Positions 34,570 through 43,655 of a stretch of DNA of 64,000 nucleotides are shown in pieces. Each line of letters opens with the position of its first letter. Position 1 is the first letter of the stretch. Under the pieces are notes generated by a model. It was not told the DNA's origin. It saw nothing but the letters and a program-made list of their open reading frames with translations, and made no database searches. A program made the position numbers and the translations under genes. Origin of the DNA: Pseudomonas fildesensis (GTDB taxonomy: Bacteria > Pseudomonadota > Gammaproteobacteria > Pseudomonadales > Pseudomonadaceae). The stretch lies in contig NZ_LFMW01000018.1 of NCBI RefSeq assembly GCF_001050345.1, forward strand, positions 62,001 to 126,000, written 5' to 3'.

Positions 34570-35495
34570 GGGCGTTTTTCTCCTTCGGCCAGTCGGGCGG
34601 CGACGTTGGTTTCGTCGACCTGTTCGATGCCCAGTGAGCGTGCGACTTGCGGGTTGCCCACAACTTTGAAGTGTTCCGGGTACAACGTGCGCGGCCAGCT
34701 GGCCGGCGGGTGGTCGAGCAGGCGGTCGAGCACGGCCAGCCAGTCGGCCTGGTCGCTGTAGGTGCTGGCCAGGCTGCCGGCCTTGACGAAACCGGCGTTG
34801 GGGCCCACCAGGGGCAGTTGTTGGGCGTAGCTGCTGAGCAACAGGTTTTTTGCAGTTTTCGGGTTGTACAACTGCGGGTCGTCGAGGCCGAGCAACACAT
34901 CACTGTTCCTGAACAAGGCTTGCAGCGGGCGGCTGTCGTTAGTGTTGTCCCAGAGCTGGGGCACGATCTCCAGCCCGAGAGGCGCTGCATACTGGCGCAG
35001 TTCGGGGAGCAGGAACTCACTATCTGGGCCATAAAGCACACCGATGCGCCGGGCCTGGGGCAGGATGCCGGTGATCAGGCGCAATTGGCGGTCCAGGGGC
35101 GGGTCGCTCCAGAGCAGGCTGATTTTGGCCGGCAGGTTTTTCCCCAGGCGCTGGTTCGCTTGCAGGCGGCTGATGCGCAGTACGAGGGTGGGTGGGCCCT
35201 GCGTGTCTTGCAGGCGCCAGTCGAGGCCGGGCAGGTCGAGCAGGATCATCCGGGTGCCGGCGGGTAAGTGGCTCGGCGTCGGCAGTTCGTTGAGGGGGGT
35301 GAAGATCACGTGATCCTCGGGGCGTTGCAGCGCCAGTGCCTGGGCGAACGCCTGAACGCCGGCGCCATCTTCGGCGGCGGTGAGCAGGATGTCGGCACTC
35401 CAGGCCGGCGCGGTCAGCAGCAGGCACACCAGCAGCAGGGCGCGCCGCCAGAGCCGAGAGATAAACAAGAGGGTCATCCGTGACTGTTCGCCCAT
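34566..35495 (-). CDS. ABC-type periplasmic substrate-binding-like protein
   Basis: About 309 residues with a signal peptide (LWRRALLLVCLLLTAPAWSA). Two lobes resemble the ABC_sub_bind family, whose genes often occur without a permease: RRIGVLYGPDSEFLLPEL in the hinge region and LPLVGPNAGFVKAGSLASTY in lobe two. No permease or ATPase gene is present. It lies between a TonB receptor gene (1 bp away) and a hybrid kinase gene (4-bp overlap), so a sensory rather than transport role is plausible. An alternative start is the ATG at 35477; neither start has a strong ribosome site, suggesting coupling to the gene before. Confidence 0.8.
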   Translation of the reverse strand: MGEQSRMTLLFISRLWRRALLLVCLLLTAPAWSADILLTAAEDGAGVQAFAQALALQRPEDHVIFTPLNELPTPSHLPAGTRMILLDLPGLDWRLQDTQGPPTLVLRISRLQANQRLGKNLPAKISLLWSDPPLDRQLRLITGILPQARRIGVLYGPDSEFLLPELRQYAAPLGLEIVPQLWDNTNDSRPLQALFRNSDVLLGLDDPQLYNPKTAKNLLLSSYAQQLPLVGPNAGFVKAGSLASTYSDQADWLAVLDRLLDHPPASWPRTLYPEHFKVVGNPQVARSLGIEQVDETNVAARLAEGEKRP

Positions 35496-35496
35496 G

Positions 35497-37617
35497 TCAG
35501 AACTCTAACTCCGCGCTGAAGTAGAGCACTTGGCGATGGTCGTAGTTATTGTCGGCCCAGGTGGTGGGCTGGTTGTCGAGGCGTTGTTGCAGCATACCGG
35601 CCAGCTCCACGTTGGCTTTGCCCAGGGCAATGCGCTTGGCCACCCGCAGGTCGACCCGTTCGAAGCGATATTGGTTGAGCGCATCGTCGCCATAGTAGAA
35701 CAGCGCGCTGGACCAGCCCTGACCCCATTCTCGCAGCCAGCCGGCCGAGCCACTGTTGCGCGCGGTTTGCGCCTTGTCCAGCGGATTGCTGGAGCTGGCG
35801 TCGACGTAAGCATAAGTGAACCGCAGCCGGTCGGCGTCGCTCATGCGCCAGTCGAACTGCGACTCGGCACCGGTAAACCGTGAGCTGTTGGCGTTACTGG
35901 CAATATACTGGTTGTTGCGCAGTGGCGAGCTGATCATGTCGGTGATTTCGTCATAGAACAGCTTCACGTCGACGTTCAGCCCGATGTCGGCAAAAAAACC
36001 GTTGTAGCCCAGCTCCCGCGACTTCATCCGCTCTTTGTCGAGGTTGCCCGGCCCGCGCGTCACCACAAAGTACTGCCCGGAGTTCTGCCCGTAGGTCGGG
36101 GAGCTGAGGTTGGCGACGCGGTAACTCCAGTTGACGTTGTTCTCGAACATGTCCGGCGAGCGAATGGCTTCGGAGTACACCGCACGCAGGCCGTGGCGCG
36201 GGTTGATCAGGTAGTTGACCGCCACCCGTGGTGTCAGTGAGTTGCCGCTCAGGTGGGTGTCTTCGTACATGGCGCCGCCTTGCAGCAACCAGTGTTCGCT
36301 GGCGCGCCATTCCAGCTGGCCGAACAGGCGCCAGGTGGTGTCGTCCAGGGTGCCGTTGAAATAGGTGTCGGAGTCGGCGCGGTCATAGCGATAGTTCATG
36401 CCACTGACCAGGCGCAGGCTGTCGGAAAGGCTGAGCGTATCCTGGATTTCCAGGTCGTAGCGGCTTTCGCGGGTGCTCTGGTCGATATCACCGCACACAC
36501 TCTGGCTGGCGCCGGTGCGCCATTGGTCCAGCACCTGATTGGCCAAGGCTTGTTCGGGGGCGCTGCCCGGAGGGGCCGTGCCCTGGCTGTAGGCGTCCAT
36601 GTGCCGGGCGAGTTTTTCCGCGTAGTTCGGGTTGAGTTGCCACAGGCGGGTCAGCTCGGGGCTGAACGACACCTTGGCGTCACAGGCCTTCCAGACCTGC
36701 CGACGGTCCCATTGCTGGGCCGAGCCCTGGATATAAAGGCTGTGGTCGGGATTGAAGTCGAAGTTCCAGCGCAACGAGCCGGAATAGTCTTTGGCCGTGA
36801 CGTCGGAGTTGTCGCCGCCTTCGGTAATCCCGGCGAATACCGGCGTGTAGGTATAAGGACGCTGGTTGGTCCCTTCCTTGGCATTCAATTGCCATTCGAT
36901 GCTCTGTTGCGCGTTCAGCGTCTGGCTCACGGCCAGGCTGAAGCGGTTGAGACGACGGCCATCACGGCGGTCGGCGCCGACGGCGTCGCTGTCAAAACCA
37001 TCGTCCTGTTGCCCTGACATGGACAGGCGCAAGTCGCCGGTATCCCAACCCACGCCCTGGCTGGCGTAGAAGTCGTTGATCCCGCGTTCGCCACGGGTCA
37101 CCTTCACCCTCGAGCCCTGGCTGTTGGCCGGCGAGCGGGTCAGGATATTCACCACGGCCATTAACGCATTCGCGCCATAGCTGACGGTGTTCGGCCCACG
37201 GAACACTTCGATACGCTCGATATCCTCCATGGCCACCGGAATGTCGCTCCAGTCCACGGTCGCCAGGCCTGCGCGGTACACCGAACGCCCGTCGATCAAC
37301 ACCTGCATGCGCCGCGCATCTCTGGCATTGGTGCCGTGGTAGTTGACCGTCGCCTGGTTGCCGCTGATGTAGCCGACCATCATCCCCGGCACCAACCGCA
37401 GCAGCTCGGAGATGTCGCGCGCGCCGCTGGCCTTGATCAGCTCGCTGTCGATCACCGTCATGCTGCCGGGTACGGCGGCGGCCGATTGCTTCAGGCGCGT
37501 GGCGGTCAGTACCTGCGGCAGCGGCTGGCTGTCGAGGAACAGGTCGTCAGCGAACACCGCGCCGCTGCACAACAGCATCAACCACAGAGATGAACGGGGA
37601 GGAGGGCCCAAATACAC
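35497..37617 (-). CDS. TonB-dependent outer-membrane receptor
   Basis: About 706 residues from the GTG at 37617, which has AAGG 8 bp upstream and gives a good signal peptide (SLWLMLLCSGAVFA); an ATG at 37671 is in frame but lacks a ribosome site. A TonB-box-like QVLTATR precedes a plug domain (SELLRLVPGMMVGYISGNQA, RIEVFRGPNTVSYGANALMA). The C-terminal beta-barrel ends in the canonical aromatic F (YFSAELEF). Two cysteines (in KACDAK and SVCGDI) may form a loop disulphide. The ligand is unknown and no siderophore genes are near. There is no N-terminal signalling extension of the FecA kind. First gene of the three-gene set with the binding protein and the kinase. Confidence 0.88.
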   Translation of the reverse strand: MYLGPPPRSSLWLMLLCSGAVFADDLFLDSQPLPQVLTATRLKQSAAAVPGSMTVIDSELIKASGARDISELLRLVPGMMVGYISGNQATVNYHGTNARDARRMQVLIDGRSVYRAGLATVDWSDIPVAMEDIERIEVFRGPNTVSYGANALMAVVNILTRSPANSQGSRVKVTRGERGINDFYASQGVGWDTGDLRLSMSGQQDDGFDSDAVGADRRDGRRLNRFSLAVSQTLNAQQSIEWQLNAKEGTNQRPYTYTPVFAGITEGGDNSDVTAKDYSGSLRWNFDFNPDHSLYIQGSAQQWDRRQVWKACDAKVSFSPELTRLWQLNPNYAEKLARHMDAYSQGTAPPGSAPEQALANQVLDQWRTGASQSVCGDIDQSTRESRYDLEIQDTLSLSDSLRLVSGMNYRYDRADSDTYFNGTLDDTTWRLFGQLEWRASEHWLLQGGAMYEDTHLSGNSLTPRVAVNYLINPRHGLRAVYSEAIRSPDMFENNVNWSYRVANLSSPTYGQNSGQYFVVTRGPGNLDKERMKSRELGYNGFFADIGLNVDVKLFYDEITDMISSPLRNNQYIASNANSSRFTGAESQFDWRMSDADRLRFTYAYVDASSSNPLDKAQTARNSGSAGWLREWGQGWSSALFYYGDDALNQYRFERVDLRVAKRIALGKANVELAGMLQQRLDNQPTTWADNNYDHRQVLYFSAELEF

Positions 37618-37812
37618 GGCGCGGCCTTGATAATTACGGATAGCCGCCCATGTTAACTGAGGCGGGGCCATTTGCCAGTCGCCGCCCTTGCATTTACTTC
37701 ACACAAGCATGGCATTTTCCGACAGGCACGCGAATTGATACGGGGGCTGGCCGCAAGCGGGTCGCCCCGTATAATGCCGCCATCGCCACTGGTATGGATT
37801 AACGGATTGCAT

Positions 37813-38838
37813 ATGACTGAACAGCGCCCTATTGCGGTCCTGGGAGGCGGAAGTTTTGGTACCGCCGTGGCTAACCTGCTGGCCGAGAACGGCCATCAGG
37901 TGCGTCAGTGGATGCGCGATCCCGAACAGGCCGAGGCCATTCGCGTCCACCGGGAAAACCCCCGTTACCTTAAAGGCATCAAGATTCATCTGGCGGTCGA
38001 GCCCGTCACCGACCTGCTGGCGACCCTGGATGCCTGCGACCTGTGCTTTGTCGCTCTGCCTTCCAGTGCCTTGCGCTCGGTGTTGGCCCCCCATGCCGAA
38101 CGCTTGGCGGGCAAGATGCTGGTCAGCCTGACCAAGGGCATCGAGGCGCAGACGTTCAAGCTGATGAGCGAAATCCTCGAAGAAATCGCCCCACAGGCGC
38201 GCATCGGCGTGTTGTCCGGGCCGAACCTTGCGCGCGAAGTCGCCGAACACGCGCTGACTGCCACAGTGGTGGCCAGTGAAGATGAGGCCTTGTGCGAGCG
38301 CGTCCAGGCGGTGCTGCATGGCCGTACCTTCCGCGTGTATGCCAGCAGCGACCGCTTCGGCGTCGAGCTGGGCGGTGCGCTGAAAAACGTCTATGCCATC
38401 ATCGCCGGCATGGCGGTGGCCCTGGGCATGGGCGAAAACACCAAGAGCATGCTGATCACCCGCGCCTTGGCGGAAATGACCCGCTTTGCGGTGAACCAGG
38501 GCGCCAACCCGATGACTTTCCTGGGCCTGGCCGGTGTGGGCGATTTGATCGTCACCTGCTCGTCGCCGAAAAGCCGCAACTATCAGGTGGGTTTCGCCCT
38601 GGGACAGGGCTTGAGCCTGGAGGATGCGGTGACGCGCCTGGGTGAAGTGGCCGAAGGGGTCAACACGCTCAAGGTGCTCAAGGCCAAGGCTCAGGAAACC
38701 GGCGTGTATATGCCGCTGGTCGCCGGCTTGCACGCGATCCTGTTTGAAGGGCGCACCTTGAACCAGGTCATCGAGCTGCTGATGCGCGCCGAACCGAAAA
38801 CCGATGTCGACTTTATTTCCACCAGTGGTTTCAACTGA
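37813..38838 (+). CDS. gpsA: Glycerol-3-phosphate dehydrogenase [NAD(P)+]
   Basis: Makes sn-glycerol-3-phosphate from dihydroxyacetone phosphate for phospholipid synthesis. It is 341 residues. The N-terminal dinucleotide motif is VLGGGSFGTAVANLLAENG; the substrate-binding segment is LSGPNLAREVAEH; the catalytic lysine is in GGALKNVYAIIAGMA. The start at 37813 fits the family; the longer open frame from 37672 includes the promoter region, where TATAAT is seen at 37770-37775. It is the first gene of a run (gpsA, DUF4389, sixA) and divergent from the TonB receptor. Confidence 0.96.
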   Translation: MTEQRPIAVLGGGSFGTAVANLLAENGHQVRQWMRDPEQAEAIRVHRENPRYLKGIKIHLAVEPVTDLLATLDACDLCFVALPSSALRSVLAPHAERLAGKMLVSLTKGIEAQTFKLMSEILEEIAPQARIGVLSGPNLAREVAEHALTATVVASEDEALCERVQAVLHGRTFRVYASSDRFGVELGGALKNVYAIIAGMAVALGMGENTKSMLITRALAEMTRFAVNQGANPMTFLGLAGVGDLIVTCSSPKSRNYQVGFALGQGLSLEDAVTRLGEVAEGVNTLKVLKAKAQETGVYMPLVAGLHAILFEGRTLNQVIELLMRAEPKTDVDFISTSGFN

Positions 38839-38848
38839 GGAACGCGCC

Positions 38849-39196
38849 ATGAACGATCCGAAAGCAGCCCCCAAGTACGAGTCCATCGGCCTGCGTATCC
38901 TGTGGATGCTGGTATTTGCCCTGGTATGGCAGGTGGCGCAGTTCCTGCTCGGTGCGCTGGTGGTGGTGCAACTGATTTACCGCCTGATCTACGGCGCGCC
39001 GAACCTGGGCCTGATGAACTTCGGTGATAGCCTCAGCCAGTTCCTCGCGCAGATCGGCCGCTTCGGCAGCTTCAACAGTGACCAGAAACCCTGGCCGTTC
39101 GCCGACTGGCCGACCCCGCGCGCGCCCGAAGGCGAAGCCGCCCACAGCGTGCCGCCGGCGCCGCACCCGGTGCGTGATGAAGAGCCGAAGCTGTGA
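38849..39196 (+). CDS. DUF4389 domain membrane protein
   Basis: A 115-residue protein with one long hydrophobic stretch (LWMLVFALVWQVAQFLLGAL, about 19-38) extending to residue 50, then a DUF4389-like NFGDSLSQFLAQIGRF region and a Pro-rich tail (PTPRAPEGEAAHSVPPAPHP). The function is not known to me. A GAGG site lies 7 bp upstream of the ATG. It starts 10 bp after gpsA and overlaps sixA by 4 bases, so it is in the same operon. Confidence 0.88.
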   Translation: MNDPKAAPKYESIGLRILWMLVFALVWQVAQFLLGALVVVQLIYRLIYGAPNLGLMNFGDSLSQFLAQIGRFGSFNSDQKPWPFADWPTPRAPEGEAAHSVPPAPHPVRDEEPKL

Positions 39197-39642
39197 AGGT
39201 TTGGGTCTTGCGCCACGGTGAGGCCGAAGGCCATGCGCGCACCGACGCCGAACGTAACCTCACCAAGCACGGTCGCGAGGAGGTATTGCGCAGCGCCGCG
39301 CACCTGATCGGCCAGCCCATCAGCGCGATCATCGCCAGCCCCTATGTGCGGGCGCAGCAAACCGCGCAGCTGGTGCGTGATGCATTGGGTTTTGGGCCGC
39401 AAATCCACACGGTGCCCTGGCTGACGCCGGAGAGTAATCCGCTGCAGGTGCTGGACAAACTCGACACCGATGACAATGTGCTGCTGGTCAGCCATCAGCC
39501 GTTGGTGGGCAGTCTGATCAGTTTTATGCAGCATGGCCATCAGCGTCAGCCGCAGCCCATGTACACCGCCAGCCTGGCGGAGCTGGAGGGTGACTTCCCA
39601 TTGGCGGGGCTGATGAGCCTGGTCAGCGTGAAAAATCCGTAG
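39193..39642 (+). CDS. sixA: Phosphohistidine phosphatase SixA
   Basis: A 149-residue histidine-phosphatase-superfamily protein. It begins with the RHG motif MKVWVLRHGEAEGHA (phospho-acceptor His8). The second basic pocket is in ASPYVRAQQTAQL and the second catalytic His in LLVSHQPLVGSLISF. SixA proteins remove phosphate from histidine in proteins, for example the phosphotransferase NPr in E. coli. It starts with GTG at 39193, overlapping the previous stop (GTGA), a sign of coupling. Confidence 0.9.
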   Translation: MKVWVLRHGEAEGHARTDAERNLTKHGREEVLRSAAHLIGQPISAIIASPYVRAQQTAQLVRDALGFGPQIHTVPWLTPESNPLQVLDKLDTDDNVLLVSHQPLVGSLISFMQHGHQRQPQPMYTASLAELEGDFPLAGLMSLVSVKNP

Positions 39643-39674
39643 GCTATATCGCTTCTTTGTGTGTGATATATAGT

Positions 39675-39696
39675 CAACCAAGCAAGTGCTTGGTTG
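39675..39696 (+). promoter_or_regulatory. 22-bp palindromic operator before the acyl-CoA synthetase gene
   Basis: Perfect 10-bp arms CAACCAAGCA / TGCTTGGTTG with a 2-bp centre, 31 bp upstream of the ATG. Size and symmetry fit a TetR-family operator, plausible for a fatty-acid gene. No regulator gene is adjacent. Confidence 0.6.
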
Positions 39697-39727
39697 GCTA
39701 TCATCGGATCACAAAGGAGCGCGTCTC

Positions 39728-41380
39728 ATGTCTGTCGCTTTTCGTTTGCCGTTGCAGGTCTTCTTCGAACGTGAAGCGCGGCACCCGCGCAAACCCTTTC
39801 TGGTACAGCCCATCGGCGGTGGCGAGGTGCAGACGCTCACGTGGGGCGACGTCGGCCATCAGGCCCGTTGCGCCGCCCACTGGCTGCGGGCGCGGGAGTT
39901 GCCGCAGGGGTCGCACATTGGCCTGATCTCGAAAAATTGTGCCCACTGGATCATTGCCGACCTGGCGATCTGGATGGCCGGGCATGTCTCGGTGCCGCTG
40001 TATCCCAATCTCACCGCCGATTCTGTTGCTCATGTGCTGACCCACTCCGAGGCGGCGCTGGTGCTGATCGGCAAACTCGACGACTGGCCTGCCATGGCTC
40101 CGGGCGTTCCGGCGGGTGTGCTGACCATCAGCCTGCCGCTGTGCCCGGCCGGCGAATTCGATTTCAGCTGGGCCGACCTGCAAGCCAGTTCGCCGATCCA
40201 GGACGACCCCGCACCCTCGGCCGCAGGCCTCGCCACCATCATCTACACCTCCGGCACCACCGGCCTGCCCAAAGGCGTGATGCATAGCTTCGGCGCCCTG
40301 GGCTTTGCGGCCACACGCGGTACCGAACTGTTTGGCCTGGGAGAGGGCGACCGGCTGCTGTCGTACCTGCCGCTGTGCCATGTGGCGGAGCGCATGTTTG
40401 TGGAAATGGCGTCGATTTATACCGGGCAAACCGTATATTTCGCTGAGAGCCTGGATACTTTTCTGACGGATTTGCGTCGGGCGCGGCCGACGGCGCTGTT
40501 CGGCGTGCCGCGCATCTGGACCAAATTCCAGATGGGCGTCTATAGCAAGATCCCGGAAAAACGCCTGGAGAGGCTGTTGCGCTTGCCCTTTATCGGCAAG
40601 CGTGTAGGGCATAAAGTCCTCGCGGGCCTGGGGCTGGACGCGGTGCGCATTGCATTGTCGGGCGCAGCGCCGGTGCCCGAAGCCTTGCTGCGCTGGTATC
40701 GGCGCCTGGGCCTGGATGTGCTGGAGGTGTATGGCATGACCGAAAGCTGCGGCTACTCCCATGTATGTCGCCCAGGCCAGCAGACCATCGGCTGGATCGG
40801 CCTGCCGTGCCCCGGTGTTGAAGTGCGCATAGATGACCCCTCGGGCGAAGTGCAGGTGCGCAGCGGTGCGACCATGCTGGGCTACTTCAAGGACCCGCAA
40901 AAAACTGCCGAAACCCTCACCGCAGACGGCTTCCTGCGCACCGGCGACAAGGGCGAGCAGGATGCCGTAGGACGCCTGCGTCTGACCGGACGCCTCAAGG
41001 AAATCTTCAAGACCAGCAAGGGCAAATACGTAGCGCCGGCGCCGATTGAAAACCGCCTGGCTGAACATGCACACATCGAACAGGTGTGCGTGGTCGGCGA
41101 CGGCCTCACGGCGCCCATCGGCTTGTGCGTGCTGTCGGCGATGGGCCATGACCGGCAAGCGCTGCGCAGCAGCCTTGAGCGCTGGTTGGAGCAGGTCAAC
41201 CAGGCGCTGGATAAACATGAGCGCTTGCGTCAATTAGTGGTGGTGAAAGACAGTTGGGCGGTGGAAAACGGCTTCCTGACGCCGACATTGAAGATCAAGC
41301 GCAACGTGATTGAGTCGACGTATGGCCCACAGATTCAAGGCTGGAGTGAGCGCACCGAAGCCGTTCTGTGGCAGGATTAG
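39728..41380 (+). CDS. AMP-binding acyl-CoA synthetase (long-chain type)
   Basis: A 550-residue adenylate-forming enzyme. It has the ATP loop IIYTSGTTGLPKG (171-183), the A5-type motif EVYGMTESCGYS, the A7 TADGFLRTGDKGEQD and the A8/A10 hinge with LKEIFKTSKGKYVAPAPIE, whose late lysine is typical of long-chain fatty acyl-CoA synthetases of the eukaryote-like branch. It should activate a fatty acid to its CoA ester; chain length is uncertain. AAAGGAG is 9 bp before the ATG at 39728. It is followed by a thioesterase gene 30 bp on, so synthesis and cleavage of CoA esters are paired. A palindromic operator lies upstream. Confidence 0.9.
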   Translation: MSVAFRLPLQVFFEREARHPRKPFLVQPIGGGEVQTLTWGDVGHQARCAAHWLRARELPQGSHIGLISKNCAHWIIADLAIWMAGHVSVPLYPNLTADSVAHVLTHSEAALVLIGKLDDWPAMAPGVPAGVLTISLPLCPAGEFDFSWADLQASSPIQDDPAPSAAGLATIIYTSGTTGLPKGVMHSFGALGFAATRGTELFGLGEGDRLLSYLPLCHVAERMFVEMASIYTGQTVYFAESLDTFLTDLRRARPTALFGVPRIWTKFQMGVYSKIPEKRLERLLRLPFIGKRVGHKVLAGLGLDAVRIALSGAAPVPEALLRWYRRLGLDVLEVYGMTESCGYSHVCRPGQQTIGWIGLPCPGVEVRIDDPSGEVQVRSGATMLGYFKDPQKTAETLTADGFLRTGDKGEQDAVGRLRLTGRLKEIFKTSKGKYVAPAPIENRLAEHAHIEQVCVVGDGLTAPIGLCVLSAMGHDRQALRSSLERWLEQVNQALDKHERLRQLVVVKDSWAVENGFLTPTLKIKRNVIESTYGPQIQGWSERTEAVLWQD

Positions 41381-41410
41381 GGCCATCATAAAACCAAGAA
41401 GGACAACGGT

Positions 41411-41854
41411 ATGAGCTTGTGGCGCACCCAACCGAATATCGAGCAGCTCAATGCGATTCAGAAAAACACCATCGGTGAGTTGCTGGATATCCGTTTCGAA
41501 AGCTTCGACGACGAATCCCTGACCGCCAGCATGGTGGTCGACCACCGCACCCACCAGCCCTACGGCCTGCTGCACGGTGGCGCGTCGGTGGTGCTGGCCG
41601 AAAGCCTCGGTTCCATGGCCGCCTACCTGTGCATCGATGCCAGCAAGTTTTATTGCGTGGGTCTTGAGGTCAATGCCAACCACCTGCGCGGTGTGCGTAG
41701 CGGGCGGGTGACGGCGGTGGCCAAGGCGATTCATATCGGCCGCACCACCCAAGTGTGGGACATTCGCCTGACCAATGATGATGGCAAGGCCAGCTGCGTG
41801 TCGCGCCTGACCATGGCCGTGGTGCCCCTGGGCGAAAACCCGCCGGCGCGATAG
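41411..41854 (+). CDS. Hotdog-fold acyl-CoA thioesterase (YdiI/MenI-like)
   Basis: A 147-residue single hotdog domain. GLLHGGASVVLAESLGSMAA carries the catalytic glutamate in the central helix, as in YdiI and 4-hydroxybenzoyl-CoA thioesterase type II enzymes. VGLEVNANHLRGVRSGRV forms the following strands. Being directly downstream of an acyl-CoA synthetase gene, it may recycle unwanted CoA esters. AAGGA lies in the gap before the ATG. Confidence 0.9.
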   Translation: MSLWRTQPNIEQLNAIQKNTIGELLDIRFESFDDESLTASMVVDHRTHQPYGLLHGGASVVLAESLGSMAAYLCIDASKFYCVGLEVNANHLRGVRSGRVTAVAKAIHIGRTTQVWDIRLTNDDGKASCVSRLTMAVVPLGENPPAR

Positions 41855-41951
41855 GCGTGGCGTGAGTGTCATCATTCCTGGCGGTTACGGTCATTGCTGT
41901 CACGGCCAGGCATGGTGACAATCAACCTCTGTTTTTGTTGATGGATCTGCT

Positions 41952-42755
41952 ATGTCGCAGCACGTGTTTTTTGCCCACGCCAATGGCTTTCCTTCGGCCA
42001 CCTACGGCAAGCTGTTCGCCGCGCTGGCCCCGGAGTACGTAGTGGCGCACCTGCCACAGCACGGCCACGACCCCAGGTTTCCGGTGGACGATAACTGGCA
42101 GAACCTGGTGGACGAGCTGATCCATCATCTGCAGTTGCAGCCCGAGCCCGTCTGGGGCGTGGGCCATTCCCTGGGCGGCGTGTTGCATCTGCACGCGGCC
42201 ATGCGTTGCCCGCAGCTGTATCGCGGCGTGGTGATGCTCGACTCGCCGGTGCTGACCCGTGCGGACCGCTGGGTGATCCGTGCCGCCAAGCGCTTGGGCT
42301 TTATCGACCGCCTCACACCGGCCGGGCGTACCCTGGGCCGTCGTGAAGAATTCAGTGACTTGGACGCTGCCCGCAGCTACTTCGCCGGCAAGGCCCTGTT
42401 TCGCGGCTTCGACCCGGAATGCTTCGACGCGTACCTGCAACATGGCCTGTACCCGGTCGGCGATCGCCTGCGTCTGCGCTTCGACCCGGCCACCGAGATC
42501 AGTATCTACCGAGGCGTGCCCCACACCAGCCCCGGCCAGGTACGCCAGTTGAAGGTACCGCTGGCGGTGGTGCGCGGCCGTCAGAGCCGGGTGGTGATGC
42601 GTCACCACGCCAGCGGCGTCGACCGCCTGCCGATGGGCGAAATGCTCACCATGCCCGGCGGCCATATGTTCCCCCTGGAGCGCCCACAGGACACCGCGAC
42701 CTTGATCAAAAACCTGTTCTCCCGCTGGGAAGCCCGTGAGCGCAGTTGCGCATGA
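41952..42755 (+). CDS. Alpha/beta hydrolase
   Basis: 267 residues. The oxyanion-side motif FFAHANGFPSATY is at 6-18; nucleophile S73 is in GVGHSLGGVLHLHAA; a C-terminal histidine is in MPGGHMFPLERP; a likely acid lies in between. The substrate is unknown. It overlaps the next hydrolase gene by 4 bases (ATGA), so this is a paired hydrolase operon. Similar pairs occur in P. aeruginosa at about PA1621-PA1622. Confidence 0.88.
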   Translation: MSQHVFFAHANGFPSATYGKLFAALAPEYVVAHLPQHGHDPRFPVDDNWQNLVDELIHHLQLQPEPVWGVGHSLGGVLHLHAAMRCPQLYRGVVMLDSPVLTRADRWVIRAAKRLGFIDRLTPAGRTLGRREEFSDLDAARSYFAGKALFRGFDPECFDAYLQHGLYPVGDRLRLRFDPATEISIYRGVPHTSPGQVRQLKVPLAVVRGRQSRVVMRHHASGVDRLPMGEMLTMPGGHMFPLERPQDTATLIKNLFSRWEARERSCA

Positions 42756-43606
42756 GTACGTCCGTCGAAGAGGTTCGCCTGAGCCTGCCGCACATCGAGT
42801 TGGCGGCGCATCTGTTTGGCCCCGAGGATGGCTTGCCGGTAATCGCCCTGCACGGCTGGCTCGATAACGCCAACAGCTTTGCGCGCCTGGCGCCGAAGCT
42901 GCAGGGGTTGCGCATCGTGGCCCTGGACATGGCCGGCCATGGGCATTCGGCGCATCGTCCTGCGGGCGCGGGTTATGCCTTGTGGGATTACGTCCACGAT
43001 GTGCTGCAAGTAGCCGAGCAACTGGGCTGGAAACGTTTTGCATTACTTGGTCATTCCCTCGGCGCCGTCGTTTCCCTGGTGTTGGCCGGTGCCCTGCCGG
43101 GCCGGGTGACACACCTGGGGTTGATCGACGGCGTGGTCCCGCCAACCGCCAGTGGCGAGAACGCCGCCGAACGGCTGGGCATGGCGTTGCAGGCGCAATT
43201 GGACCTGCAGGGCAAACGCAAACCCGTCTACAGCACCTTCGATCGCGCGGTTGAAGCACGGATGAAAGGGCTGGTGGCCGTCAGCCGCGAAGCCGCCGAA
43301 CTGCTGGCCCAGCGCGGTTTGATGCCGGTGCCGGGCGGTTACACCTGGCGCAGCGACAGCCGCCTGACCCTGGCCTCGCCGGTACGTCTGACCGATGAAC
43401 AGGCGATGGCTTTCGTGCGGCGAGTCGGTTGCCCTACGCAGTTGGTCGTTGCGGCAGAGGGCATGCTGGCGAAACATTCCGAATTGCTTTCTCAGCTACC
43501 CTTCACGGTGACGACGCTGCCGGGCGGCCATCATTTACACCTGAATGACGAGCCCGGCGCGGTCCTTGTTGCAGACTGTTTCAATCGGTTCTTCCACGCG
43601 CCTTGA
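42752..43606 (+). CDS. Alpha/beta hydrolase (second of a pair)
   Basis: 284 residues. HGWLDNANSFARLAPKL and ALDMAGHGHSAH are typical of the family; nucleophile S102 is in LLGHSLGAVVSLVLAG; catalytic His is in LPGGHHLHLND. It resembles serine hydrolase-like proteins near the epoxide hydrolase/haloalkane dehalogenase branch, but keeps Ser as nucleophile, so esterase activity is more likely. The start is the ATG at 42752; a TTG six bases earlier is not needed. Confidence 0.88.
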   Translation: MSTSVEEVRLSLPHIELAAHLFGPEDGLPVIALHGWLDNANSFARLAPKLQGLRIVALDMAGHGHSAHRPAGAGYALWDYVHDVLQVAEQLGWKRFALLGHSLGAVVSLVLAGALPGRVTHLGLIDGVVPPTASGENAAERLGMALQAQLDLQGKRKPVYSTFDRAVEARMKGLVAVSREAAELLAQRGLMPVPGGYTWRSDSRLTLASPVRLTDEQAMAFVRRVGCPTQLVVAAEGMLAKHSELLSQLPFTVTTLPGGHHLHLNDEPGAVLVADCFNRFFHAP

Positions 43607-43655
43607 CTTGGCGCGGGCAACTGCCGAGGCTGGGCGGATTGAAAGGGAGTCAACC

